Assembly (NCBI GenBank): GCA_002350855.1
Contig: DEFM01000018.1
Coordinates: forward strand, 64,763 to 128,762
Direction: 5' to 3'
Length of the DNA: 64,000 nucleotides
DNA from: Prevotellaceae bacterium UBA2852
GTDB lineage: Bacteria > Bacteroidota > Bacteroidia > Bacteroidales > Bacteroidaceae
Shown here: positions 7,450 through 15,666 of the stretch, one piece after another
Layout of the letters: each line of letters opens with the position of its first letter
Numbering within the stretch: position 1 is the stretch's first letter
Translations under genes and position numbers: made by a program
Notes under the pieces: generated by a model
Databases searched by the model: none
What the model saw: only the letters and a program-made list of their open reading frames with translations
What the model was told of the DNA's origin: nothing

Positions 7450-8931
7450 TTAGAACTGGAAATATATAAAAGGCTGTACTTCGGACGACTTTATTTGCAC
7501 AACTACAAACACCACAATCACTATTAACATCGCCTTGACAACAAGTGGCATCCTTGTGATATTGCGTTCAGTACTCATTGTGATTCGCGATGGCATGAAA
7601 TGCATTACATAACCTATCAACATAAGGAAACCTACTGCCCAATAGCTCTCAACCCACTGCAAGAAAATCTGTGGTTGGAAGTTCTCTCCAATCTGTTGAA
7701 TCATAAGGAAAGCCTTGTCGAACGATTCTGCGCGGAAGAATATCCATGCCAGACAAACGAAGTGGAAAGTTATGATGACTCCTATCACACGAGGAATATA
7801 TTCCTGGATTTTCTTTGTCAGCTTGTCAAAGATAAGTACCAATCCGTGCATTCCTCCCCATAAAACAAAGTTGAGTGATGCACCGTGCCATAATCCTCCC
7901 AGCAGCATAGTCACAAGCAGGTTGAAATACTGACGGATTTTGCCTTTACGGTTTCCACCCATCGATATATACAGATAGTCTTTCAACCAAGAAGAAAGAC
8001 TGATGTGCCAACGGCGCCAGAATTCCGTGATGCTGCGTGACTTGTATGGAGAATCGAAGTTCTTTGGGAATTCAAAGCCGAGCAGCAGGGCTATACCTAT
8101 TGCCATGTCGCTGTAACCAGAGAAGTCGCAGTATATCTGAAGTGCATAGCCATACACAGCCATGAGGTTCTCCACTCCACTGTAGAGATCAGGCTGATCA
8201 AACACACGTTCAACGAAATTCACACTGATATAGTCACTGATAATGGCTTTCTTTATCAGACCTGCCAGAATTAGGAATACACCTCGTGCCAGCATCTGCT
8301 CCGACACACACAGCGGACGGCGTATCTGTGGGATGAAGTCACGCGCACGGACAATAGGACCGGCAACTAATTGCGGGAAGAAACTAACATAGAAAGCATA
8401 ATCCAACAGCGATCTCAGGGGTTTGAGCTGCCCTCTGTACACATCAATCGTATAGCTCAGCGACTGGAACGTAAAGAAACTGATTCCGACAGGCAGGAAG
8501 ATATTCCATGGAGAGAAATCACCTCCTGTGAGTTCAGCCCACATCTCTCCGAAGAAATTAGTGTACTTGAAGTATGCCAGCAAGCCTAAGTCAACAACGA
8601 GGCTCAGCACAAGCAACTGTCTTCGCTTCTTTCGTGTAAAATCAGGTTCGTCTTCTTTCGGTTGCAGTTGATGAATTTTCCTGGCGATGATAAAGTCACT
8701 CACCGTCACCACTGCCAGCAGAAAGAAATAGAATCCGCTGCTCTTGTAGTAGAAATAATATGAGAATGCTGTAACAAACAGCAGGCGCAATGTCGTAGTC
8801 TTCCCCAGCAGACAGTATATCATACTGAATCCCAGGAACAGGAACAGAAAGATACCGCTGCTGAATATCATCGGAGAGTTTGCATCATACTGCAAAGCCT
8901 CTATCACTCGTTGCCAATCTATATCGAACAT
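7450..8931 (-). CDS. MBOAT-family membrane O-acyltransferase (AlgI/DltB-like)
   Basis: This polytopic inner-membrane enzyme should transfer an acyl group, often acetyl, towards an extracytoplasmic polymer. The signature histidines are visible in EFWRRWHISLSSWLKDYLY and in GGLWHGASLNFVLWGGMHGL, with SYTIDVYRG and FFPQLVAGPIVRA upstream, all typical of the AlgI group. Many hydrophobic helices cover the whole length. I chose the ATG at 8931 (FDIDWQRVIE): the frame is open to a TTG at 8958, but those extra residues (GELEGASF) are coded by a repeat. It is the last gene of an operon with two SGNH proteins, the usual partners that complete acyl transfer outside the membrane. The target polymer is unknown. 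Confidence 0.88.
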   Translation of the reverse strand: MFDIDWQRVIEALQYDANSPMIFSSGIFLFLFLGFSMIYCLLGKTTTLRLLFVTAFSYYFYYKSSGFYFFLLAVVTVSDFIIARKIHQLQPKEDEPDFTRKKRRQLLVLSLVVDLGLLAYFKYTNFFGEMWAELTGGDFSPWNIFLPVGISFFTFQSLSYTIDVYRGQLKPLRSLLDYAFYVSFFPQLVAGPIVRARDFIPQIRRPLCVSEQMLARGVFLILAGLIKKAIISDYISVNFVERVFDQPDLYSGVENLMAVYGYALQIYCDFSGYSDMAIGIALLLGFEFPKNFDSPYKSRSITEFWRRWHISLSSWLKDYLYISMGGNRKGKIRQYFNLLVTMLLGGLWHGASLNFVLWGGMHGLVLIFDKLTKKIQEYIPRVIGVIITFHFVCLAWIFFRAESFDKAFLMIQQIGENFQPQIFLQWVESYWAVGFLMLIGYVMHFMPSRITMSTERNITRMPLVVKAMLIVIVVFVVVQIKSSEVQPFIYFQF

Positions 8932-8938
8932 AAATGAA

Positions 8939-9077
8939 GCCCCCTCTAACTCCCCCAAGGGGGGGGGAGGACTCTAACATCAAGAGGGAATCAATTAAAA
9001 GTTAATTTATCAATAATATATAATAAATAAAAAGTCATTGTATAGGGATTCTCCCCTTTGGGGGAGTTAGAGGGGGT
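8939..9077. repeat. MITE-like element with inverted CCCCCTCTAACTCCCCCAA ends
   Basis: The left arm CCCCCTCTAACTCCCCCAAGG (from 8940) and the right arm CCTTTGGGGGAGTTAGAGGGGG (to 9077) are inverted copies around an AT-rich core of about 85 bases. The left arm abuts the MBOAT start and the right arm supplies the last codons and stop of the SGNH gene. Confidence 0.8.
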
Positions 9078-10008
9078 CTCTCATCGCCTCCACAATTGCT
9101 TCGCCCAGCATGGAGCCTTGCAGCTCATAGCCCTGAACCGTAAAGTGGATCTGGTCGGTCTGCATCAGTCCGGAGTTGCGCCAGTTGGGGCAGGCAAATG
9201 CTTCACCACCAGCGATGGAATATACATCCCAAACTGCTATATTGTGCTTCTGACCATATTCCACTATGGCCTCAGCCACTTCCGCTGTACGTTTGTTGGG
9301 CACATGTACAGCACTGCTGTGCCAACGTCCACGGCGGTCTCTCCAACTTTGCCCGCTTGTGGTTATATATGATCCGGGAGGCGTGGTAAGCAGGAACACC
9401 GCATTGGGAGAATTGCGGCGAATGCCGGAAATCAGAGCATCCAGAGTATAGAAATGCTCGTTTTTATTGAAATTGCCGTGAGCCTCGTTTGTGCCGAAGC
9501 TAACAATCACCAAATCCGGATTCAAGTTTGCGATACGTTCAAGCATATCAGGTTCCGTGAATCTCACCGTACGTGCACCGTTTATACCTATATAGTTAAA
9601 TGTCATTCCTGGGTCATCCAAAGGGGGAGCACAATCCATATCAACTCCTTCAAGTACAGCTCCGCCGTAATGACTCATCAGCACCTGTTCCAAAGCTCTC
9701 GGGAAATAGTTCCCCTTCACATGGCTGTCACCTATTTGAAGCACACGCACCATTCCTTCACCGCTGTTCATGCGTTCTGAAATTGGTTTCAGAAACTGGC
9801 TGCCTGTAATTTCATTATTCTTGGTTCCACGAAACGACAGTGGCCATCGTCTCGACGCCTTACCCGACTGTTCCTGCGACATCCTATCCTTCTTAAGGAA
9901 ATCAGCCGGCATCGGGTCGTCATAGTTATGCCCTACGCAGAAAGCTGTTCCGAAGCACAGCGACGCATAGAGCACAGCAACCAATATGTTGATTTTACGA
10001 TATTTCAT
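9067..10008 (-). CDS. SGNH/GDSL-type hydrolase, partner of the MBOAT
   Basis: This 313-residue protein has an N-terminal signal or anchor (ILVAVLYASLCFGTAFC). The nucleophile is S95 in QIGDSHVKGNYF (block I), FGTNEAHG is block III, and DQIHFTVQGYEL carries the catalytic Asp and His (block V). It should act outside the inner membrane as an acetylesterase or acetyltransferase. Its start overlaps the end of the upstream SGNH gene by four bases. The last three residues (DPL) and stop are coded by the right arm of the repeat at 8939-9077, so the C terminus may have been altered by the element's insertion. Confidence 0.85.
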   Translation of the reverse strand: MKYRKINILVAVLYASLCFGTAFCVGHNYDDPMPADFLKKDRMSQEQSGKASRRWPLSFRGTKNNEITGSQFLKPISERMNSGEGMVRVLQIGDSHVKGNYFPRALEQVLMSHYGGAVLEGVDMDCAPPLDDPGMTFNYIGINGARTVRFTEPDMLERIANLNPDLVIVSFGTNEAHGNFNKNEHFYTLDALISGIRRNSPNAVFLLTTPPGSYITTSGQSWRDRRGRWHSSAVHVPNKRTAEVAEAIVEYGQKHNIAVWDVYSIAGGEAFACPNWRNSGLMQTDQIHFTVQGYELQGSMLGEAIVEAMRDPL

Positions 10009-11525
10009 CTCTTGTCGTAGTTTGATTTACCGTTCATCAGGACATCGAAGAGCAATTGAGCCAGGTGTTTGCCACCAGCAAAATTGATATGCGTATAGTC
10101 AAGATTAGCCTGCTTGTTCTCTTTCATCTTTGCCATACTGCCGTCACCGCCCATCGCTTCATAGAGATTCCAGAAAGCAACGTGAGTGTCTGCAGCCATC
10201 TTACGCTGGTATGCCACGAGTTCCTTTACGCCACTCATGGTATGGAAACCGCCGTCAGCACCACGCTGGTCGCGGTCACCCAATCCTACAATCAAGATGC
10301 TGGCAGAAGGGAAGCATTGCTTCAAGTGATTTACTGCCGTAATCATTCGACGGGTATAATAGCTGTAGTCCTTTACCTTTGCCGAAGCCACATTCAGTCC
10401 GAAATGCAGGACAATCAAGTCATAGCTGCGGACACGGGCAAACTGACGAAGTGTACTTACGGGCAAAGCGCTGATAAATGATCCGTCACTTCCACGTGTA
10501 CTGAAATTATCCACAGCCACACCGTGATGACCGTCAAATGCCACACCGTAGAAACGAGATGAGCCATGGGCTTTCAGTTCTATGCTACGCACTGGTCCTA
10601 CCACCTTCTCCGTCAGTATGGCGCTGTCAACCGGAGCAGAGCTTACAGCAGGCTGCACCTCACGCTTCACCACCACCTTCTTCATGATAGTATCACCATA
10701 TTCATCCACACTGTCTGTCGGAACATACATGGTATCATACACAGGAGCTGGATTCGAAGGCATTGCAGATGAGCCACTGACAACCTTCTCTTCACCTCCG
10801 TTAATAGCGAGCGTTAAGTTAAGTCCACCGCCTGCGGAATAAAAGACTGTTGCAACGTCTGCCTCCGACAGTTCCTTGCCATACACATTATTCTGGGTTT
10901 CAATCTTCACCCAACCTGTAACGGCAGGAATGAAATAATTACCTGAAATACCTGCACAGGAAGCACGATACCCTTTACCGTGTGAGTCGTTGCTGTGATG
11001 AGCAGCCCATCCTGACGCAGACGTTCTCACTGTTCTTCGAAATCCAGAAGCAATATGTTCGATATCTACCCATCCAACACCCTTTCCGCCATATTCGCTT
11101 TGGAGCAGATGTCGCAAGTCAGAAGTGAGTATGTCGCCTTCAATAAAAGAGTCACCGAAGTATGCCACACGTACCAGTCTGCTTCCACAGCTGTTCAGAG
11201 CAGAATAGAATTTGTCCATTTCCCTGCCCACCAGCGAGAAATCCTCTATTCCGACCATTCCTTCGGGCAGCGAATCTACAATCACTGCAGACTCCACCTT
11301 AACGGCTGCAGAGTCAAGAACCTGTTCCACAATGCCTTCTGCACTGTCGGCACGAACTTCTGCCACAACACGTCCTAAATTGTCACGTTTCTGTACCTCG
11401 CTGAGCATATTCACACGACGCAATGTAGTATCTCCTACAGAAATGCGTGGAAGATAAAACAGCCCTATCAACATCACCACAACCAGCAACGTGAGCAAAA
11501 ACGTCTTATATACGTGATTTTTCAT
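10005..11525 (-). CDS. Large SGNH-type envelope protein, first gene of the O-acylation operon
   Basis: A single N-terminal membrane segment (residues 8-25) anchors a 506-residue periplasmic protein. The SGNH domain is split: the nucleophile block VAYFGDSFIEGD (S126) lies early and the blocks LHFGLNVA and DYTHINFAGG near the C terminus. About 200 residues between them include a beta-rich stretch that might be a carbohydrate-binding insert. The split arrangement resembles proteins that work with MBOAT acyltransferases in polymer acetylation. The gene order 11525 to 7450 gives two SGNH proteins then the MBOAT, with overlap between the first two. A -7 box lies about 54 bases upstream. Confidence 0.8.
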   Translation of the reverse strand: MKNHVYKTFLLTLLVVVMLIGLFYLPRISVGDTTLRRVNMLSEVQKRDNLGRVVAEVRADSAEGIVEQVLDSAAVKVESAVIVDSLPEGMVGIEDFSLVGREMDKFYSALNSCGSRLVRVAYFGDSFIEGDILTSDLRHLLQSEYGGKGVGWVDIEHIASGFRRTVRTSASGWAAHHSNDSHGKGYRASCAGISGNYFIPAVTGWVKIETQNNVYGKELSEADVATVFYSAGGGLNLTLAINGGEEKVVSGSSAMPSNPAPVYDTMYVPTDSVDEYGDTIMKKVVVKREVQPAVSSAPVDSAILTEKVVGPVRSIELKAHGSSRFYGVAFDGHHGVAVDNFSTRGSDGSFISALPVSTLRQFARVRSYDLIVLHFGLNVASAKVKDYSYYTRRMITAVNHLKQCFPSASILIVGLGDRDQRGADGGFHTMSGVKELVAYQRKMAADTHVAFWNLYEAMGGDGSMAKMKENKQANLDYTHINFAGGKHLAQLLFDVLMNGKSNYDKR

Positions 11526-11578
11526 CTTTTTACCTTAAAAAATCTTTCCCCAATCTTTTCCTAAAACTTTTCAGCCTA

Positions 11579-11586
11579 CAAAGGTA
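11579..11586 (-). promoter_or_regulatory. -7 box of the SGNH/MBOAT operon
   Basis: This reads TACCTTTG on the minus strand and lies 54 bases before the ATG at 11525. No clear TTTG is seen at the -33 position. Confidence 0.55.
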
Positions 11587-11670
11587 CGACTTTTTTATGA
11601 CGTAGACGCAGTTTTGCACCTTAATTGTAATATTATGCACGATTTAACACTATAACAACAATATAATCCT

Positions 11671-11678
11671 TATCTTTG
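11671..11678 (+). promoter_or_regulatory. -7 box of pafA
   Basis: TATCTTTG lies 31 bases before the ATG at 11710 in an AT-rich upstream stretch. A -33 TTTG is not obvious. Confidence 0.65.
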
Positions 11679-11709
11679 CAAAAAGTAGAATCCACTTAAT
11701 TCAAAATTT

Positions 11710-13374
11710 ATGAGAAAACTCTTTTTCTTCCTTTTCACACTCAGTATGTTGTCAGTCCGTGCCCAGAATCGCTCTGACATCAGCGAGCTGTCACAGCCAC
11801 GACTCGTCGTGGGATTGGTTATCGACCAGATGCGCTGGGACTATCTCACCCGTTATCAGGACTGCTATTCCGATGGTGGTTTCCGACGTCTCATGCGTGA
11901 AGGCTATAACTGCAACCGCACACTTATCAACTACATCCCTGCTATCACGGCTGTAGGACACACCAGCGTCTATACAGGCAGTGTTCCCGCAATGACAGGT
12001 ATTGTCGGCAACAATTTCTACATAAACCGCCAGCCTGTTTACTGCACCTCAGACACAACAGTTCTCGGTCTTGGCACTCTCGACGCCAACGGCAGTCCTT
12101 TGGCACGTGCCTCTGCAGGAATGATGTCGCCTCGCAACCTCCTCGTCACCACCATGACCGACCAGTTGCGTCTCGCCACCAATTTCCGCAGCAAGGTCAT
12201 CGGTGTAGCACTCAAGGACCGTGCTGCCATTCTGCCTGCCGGTCATGCAGCCAACGCCGCGTATTGGATGGACAGCAAGTCCTACAACTTCGTCAGCAGC
12301 ACCTACTACATGGACAAGTTGCCTGAATGGGTAAACACCTTCAACAGCCGCCACCTCGGTGCACAGTATGTAAACCAGAATCTCGCTATCAAGAACAAAC
12401 GCATAAAAGGAGGCCCATGGCCGCTTCTCCACGATGCCAAGACCTACGTACAGAGTGCTCCGCAGGGACAGAAATGGGAATCAGCCGTGGGAACAGACCT
12501 CAAACTCTCCCCTTGGGGAATGACCATCACTTTCGACATGGCACGTGCCGCTATCGAGGGTGAAGACCTCGGCAACAATCCCAACCATGTTCCCGACTTC
12601 CTCGCTGTCAGCATATCTTCCACCGACATGATCGGTCACAAAGTAAGTCCTAACTCAATCTGGATGGAGGACACCTATCTGCGTCTTGACCGCGACATTG
12701 AGACATTCCTCAACTATCTCGACTCCCGTGTAGGCAAAGGCAACTACCTCTTCTTCCTCACAGCCGACCACGCAGGTTCGCACAACCCCATATTCCGTCA
12801 GGAGCACAACATCCCTGGCGACACATGGAAAGGAGCGCTTGTACAGGAAGACCTCACAAGCCATCTTCGCACACGTTTCAGCAACCTGCCCGACAAAGCC
12901 GTTATGTCGCTCACTAACATGCAGGTTCATTTCTCTGACGCCACCCATGCACTAAGCAATTATGCAGAGATAGAAAAAGCGGCCATAGACTATCTGAATT
13001 CCCGTCAGGATGTCGCCTACGCCTTCTCCACCCCACGCATACCCGATTACATCCCTGAACCAATACGCACATACGCCATCAACGGTTATTGTCCTCACCG
13101 TTCGGGCGACATACAGATTATCTTCCAGTCACGTCTCACCGAAGACTATGCCTCTGCCAAGGATCTCCGTTCGCCGGATCATATCTACAAAGGCACCACA
13201 CATGCCCTGTGGAATCCTGATGACACACACATCCCGCTTATCTTCTTCGGCTGGAACACCCCTCATAAATGGGACAATCACACCCACTACATCACCGACA
13301 TAGCAGCCACGATCACTGCCATGCTCAACATCCAGCAGCCCAACGCCTGCGTCGGCACCGCCATAGAGTTCTGA
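11710..13374 (+). CDS. pafA: PafA-type alkaline phosphatase
   Basis: This periplasmic, phosphate-insensitive type of phosphomonoesterase has a signal peptide (MRKLFFFLFTLSMLSVRAQ). Landmarks match PafA of Flavobacterium: an Asp ligand in LVIDQMRWD (D39), the nucleophile T80 in YIPAITAVGHTSVYTG, the KDR pair in VALKDRAAILP that binds phosphate, D and H ligands in SSTDMIGHKVSP and TADHAGSHNP, and the last His in GTTHALWNPDDTHIP. Its 554 residues are close to the usual size. It is monocistronic, between its own promoter and a strong terminator. A second, truncated copy of its 3' end lies at 18419-18692. Confidence 0.9.
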   Translation: MRKLFFFLFTLSMLSVRAQNRSDISELSQPRLVVGLVIDQMRWDYLTRYQDCYSDGGFRRLMREGYNCNRTLINYIPAITAVGHTSVYTGSVPAMTGIVGNNFYINRQPVYCTSDTTVLGLGTLDANGSPLARASAGMMSPRNLLVTTMTDQLRLATNFRSKVIGVALKDRAAILPAGHAANAAYWMDSKSYNFVSSTYYMDKLPEWVNTFNSRHLGAQYVNQNLAIKNKRIKGGPWPLLHDAKTYVQSAPQGQKWESAVGTDLKLSPWGMTITFDMARAAIEGEDLGNNPNHVPDFLAVSISSTDMIGHKVSPNSIWMEDTYLRLDRDIETFLNYLDSRVGKGNYLFFLTADHAGSHNPIFRQEHNIPGDTWKGALVQEDLTSHLRTRFSNLPDKAVMSLTNMQVHFSDATHALSNYAEIEKAAIDYLNSRQDVAYAFSTPRIPDYIPEPIRTYAINGYCPHRSGDIQIIFQSRLTEDYASAKDLRSPDHIYKGTTHALWNPDDTHIPLIFFGWNTPHKWDNHTHYITDIAATITAMLNIQQPNACVGTAIEF

Positions 13375-13378
13375 CAAT

Positions 13379-13420
13379 AAAGGTGGGTTCTAAAAAACAG
13401 ATTTTTTAGGACCCACCTTT
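13379..13420. terminator. Bidirectional terminator between pafA and the next lipoprotein gene
   Basis: The stem AAAGGTGGGTTCTAAAAAA pairs with TTTTTTAGGACCCACCTTT across a loop of about four bases, with one G-T wobble. It serves the two convergent genes. Confidence 0.9.
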
Positions 13421-13421
13421 A

Positions 13422-14252
13422 TTATTTTTCAACAGTCTCACGGTAATAGACCTCCCCCTGCTCATTCTTCAGAGTACGGGTGTCTTCGTCATACTCATAG
13501 CAATCTTCCTCTGCATCCACGTCTTTAAGCTTCAGACATATAGTATGCCCATTGATGGTATATGTGTACTCCGTGTAATGAAGACTGCCTATCATGTTCC
13601 ATGTAGCCGTACCGTCTTCACACAACCCTATACGACTCTCCTGATCTGCATCATCGTATATTCCTGCAACATCCGCGAAAGTCAGGTCTTGCATTTCATC
13701 CAGCGGCTCATCCAAATAGTTTTTCATCTCTTCCATTAAGTTAGATTCCTCCTCTTCACCGTTTTCCCCATTGTAGAACCTGATGATATTGTGAACACGC
13801 CACTTACTGTCCTCACGACAGAATTCAAACTTCTGACGGACGGTCTGAATCGAACTGTAGAGAGTGAAACTGACAGTTGCCTTACCCTTCTCAACGTCCA
13901 GCGACTCAAACTTAATGTCGCGAGTCTCAAATTCATCAGGATTGCCATCCTGCATCTGCGTCCAATAGTCATCGTTGAAGAATCCGATTTCCGGCAAATG
14001 AGAATCCTTCTCTTCAACTGCAGCGACCATTTTCCGCCACGTATGGCAAGCGTATCGCTGGTCAATGTCCACATCATGTTTAGCTGCGGCTGTGTAGATG
14101 TCATTAATAACACCCGTGATTTCCTCTTGTGCCAATATCTCCGTTGAGTCGGTTACAGCACCATCTTCTCCAGATTTTCCCACCTGGTTTTTCTTGTCCC
14201 CGCATGCAGTAAGCACGATCAGGGCGGCAATCATAAAAATACTCTTTTTCAT
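13422..14252 (-). CDS. Lipoprotein with DUF3828-like domain
   Basis: The protein has 276 residues with a signal peptide and lipobox (LIVLTACGDKK). The region EITGVINDIYTAAAKHDVDI...YACHTWRKM...FNDDYWTQMQDG...FKFCREDSKWRVHNI-like text matches my memory of DUF3828 lipoproteins (helix, then a strand-rich NTF2-like sheet ending in a K-W-R-V-H motif). The C-terminal third (from about residue 190) looks like a separate small lipocalin-like or YD-strand domain (GIYDDADQESRIGLCEDGTATW). Function is unknown. It is the first gene of the accessory block between the two pafA 3' ends. Confidence 0.65.
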   Translation of the reverse strand: MKKSIFMIAALIVLTACGDKKNQVGKSGEDGAVTDSTEILAQEEITGVINDIYTAAAKHDVDIDQRYACHTWRKMVAAVEEKDSHLPEIGFFNDDYWTQMQDGNPDEFETRDIKFESLDVEKGKATVSFTLYSSIQTVRQKFEFCREDSKWRVHNIIRFYNGENGEEEESNLMEEMKNYLDEPLDEMQDLTFADVAGIYDDADQESRIGLCEDGTATWNMIGSLHYTEYTYTINGHTICLKLKDVDAEEDCYEYDEDTRTLKNEQGEVYYRETVEK

Positions 14253-14265
14253 AACTATATCATTT

Positions 14266-14400
14266 TTTTACTTCAATTTCTTTATTTTCTCCAACACTTC
14301 CAAATCCGCAGGCAACCATTTCAATCTATTTCATATTTCATTCAATCCAAGCGATTTCAAATACTAATACGTGCCGTCAGATTTTTTAAATTCTACAACA
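14266..14400 (-). pseudogene. Scrap of two gene tails, including a copy of the Nudix gene 3' end
   Basis: Reading leftward, bases around 14330-14400 give DGTY-stop-YLKSLGLNEI-stop, the tail of an unknown gene that recurs at 18332-18420. It is followed at 14266-14325 by KWLPADLEVLEKIKKLK-stop, nearly identical to the end of the Nudix gene at 15270. Neither has an upstream coding body, so both are decayed or recombined remnants. Confidence 0.7.
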
Positions 14401-14461
14401 ACCCTACCATCTTTACTAATAGCGTCGGCAAAAAAAAGAATACTAGTGACATAGATCTATT

Positions 14462-14773
14462 CTATCCGACAACCAATGATAATCTCATACCCAAAGCATT
14501 GGCAATGAGCATGAATGTGCTTAGCTGCATATCTGTCTGACCTTTTTCGAGAGAGGATATATACTCGCGCTTCTTGCCGATGAGCAGTCCCAGTTGCTGC
14601 TGCGTCAGCTTCTGACGCTTTCGTTCATCGCGCAACAGCTCGGCATAGTACCAAGCCTTTGCCTTGGCTTCGAATTCCACACGGCTAGGTGTTCCCTTCT
14701 CGCCATACCTCTCAGCCAAATGCTGAGACCCTGTCTTCAGTTGAGCCAGTTTTTGTTCATCAAGTTGTATCAT
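14462..14773 (-). CDS. higA: HigA-type antitoxin (XRE helix-turn-helix)
   Basis: This 103-residue DNA-binding protein carries a helix-turn-helix in its C-terminal half (LTQQQLGLLIGKKREYISSLEKG), preceded by a charged N-terminal helical arm. It lies 15 bases downstream of the toxin gene on the same strand, the reversed toxin-then-antitoxin order typical of HigBA. It should bind and neutralise the toxin and repress the shared promoter at 15138-15169. The size fits HigA antitoxins of Bacteroidetes. Confidence 0.87.
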   Translation of the reverse strand: MIQLDEQKLAQLKTGSQHLAERYGEKGTPSRVEFEAKAKAWYYAELLRDERKRQKLTQQQLGLLIGKKREYISSLEKGQTDMQLSTFMLIANALGMRLSLVVG

Positions 14774-14788
14774 GTTATTATCCTCCTG

Positions 14789-15133
14789 TTAAATGTATCT
14801 ATTCAAAATTGTTCGAGCTGTCTCAATCTCGCGTCTGTATTGCTTAGTATCTTTCTTCATAAAAGAGTTTAGAAACAGCACGCGCTTGCTCTCCATGAAA
14901 GAATAGGATTCGATGGCAAAAATAATCGTTCGAAACTCATTGTTTCCCACAGAAACTCTTGCCTCATAGAATTCAGTTCCTTCCAAGTTCTTAACAAACT
15001 TCTTATTAACAACATATTGAGTCTTAATAATCATCTCAACGTAGTCGTACTTAGACTTGGTCTTTTCATCGAGACTGTTATAGTACTCGTCGTATTCCAA
15101 GGAATGAATAGTTTCCCTAATATCTTCATTCAT
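14789..15133 (-). CDS. higB: HigB/RelE-family toxin (Gp49-like)
   Basis: This 114-residue protein belongs to the RelE/HigB superfamily of ribosome-dependent mRNA endonucleases. The central FVKNLEGTEFYEARVSVGNNEFRTIIFAI and the VLFLNSFMKKDTKQYRREIETA stretch form the core sheet and the basic helix typical of phage Gp49-like toxins. It precedes the antitoxin. The ATG at 15133 lies only four bases after the -7 box, so either the message is leaderless or a later start is used. Confidence 0.87.
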   Translation of the reverse strand: MNEDIRETIHSLEYDEYYNSLDEKTKSKYDYVEMIIKTQYVVNKKFVKNLEGTEFYEARVSVGNNEFRTIIFAIESYSFMESKRVLFLNSFMKKDTKQYRREIETARTILNRYI

Positions 15134-15137
15134 GCCG

Positions 15138-15169
15138 CAAAAGTAATATATTTATTACAAAACTCCAAA
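15138..15169 (-). promoter_or_regulatory. Promoter of higBA
   Basis: On the minus strand TTTG (15169-15166) is followed after 20 bases by TACTTTTG (15145-15138), a full Bacteroidetes consensus. The higB ATG follows four bases later. Confidence 0.78.
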
Positions 15170-15269
15170 TAAATGTAAGAAAAACATTATTAAAACACTT
15201 TTCCGTTCCTTACTTGTATTCCGCTTGCAATATTCGCGTGCCGCTGTTGCGGTGAGAGTTTATCCATCG

Positions 15270-15656
15270 TTACTTCAAATTCTTTATTTTCTCCAGCACT
15301 TCCAAATCCGCAGGCAACCATTTCACGCTGTTCAATTCATCTTTCGTGAGCCATCGTGCTGCCTCATGCTCATTTAGGTGTAGCGTCTCCGTCAGCAGCG
15401 AGCAGAGATAGCAATGCATTGTGAGATGGAACTTTGGATAATCATACTCCACCGTACAAAGAAACTCATCCACACCAATCTCCGTCGATAGCTCCTCGCG
15501 TATCTCCCGCTTCAGCGCCTCTTCTGGCGTTTCTCCAGCTTCCATCTTTCCGCCAGGGAACTCCCACCAGTCTTTAAAATCGCCATATCCTCGCTGTGTG
15601 GCGAACACCTTATCTTCCATGCGGATTATCGCAGCTACGACTTCTATCTGTTTCAT
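15270..15656 (-). CDS. MutT-like Nudix hydrolase
   Basis: This 128-residue protein has a complete Nudix box, GGKMEAGETPEEALKREIREEL, that binds Mg2+ for pyrophosphate hydrolysis. Size and flanking text (VVAAIIRMEDKVFATQRGYG, WWEFPGG) fit the MutT group that cleans oxidised dNTPs, though other nucleotides are possible. The start lies ten bases beyond the stop of the deiminase-Sel1 gene upstream on the same strand, so the two are probably co-transcribed. The last 55 or so bases of the gene are duplicated at 14266-14325. Confidence 0.88.
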   Translation of the reverse strand: MKQIEVVAAIIRMEDKVFATQRGYGDFKDWWEFPGGKMEAGETPEEALKREIREELSTEIGVDEFLCTVEYDYPKFHLTMHCYLCSLLTETLHLNEHEAARWLTKDELNSVKWLPADLEVLEKIKNLK

Positions 15657-15666
15657 ACGTTTTCAA

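Noticed and set aside
8932..8958. Longer MBOAT N terminus from a TTG
   Set aside because: The extra residues are coded by a repeat arm; the ATG at 8931 gives a normal start.
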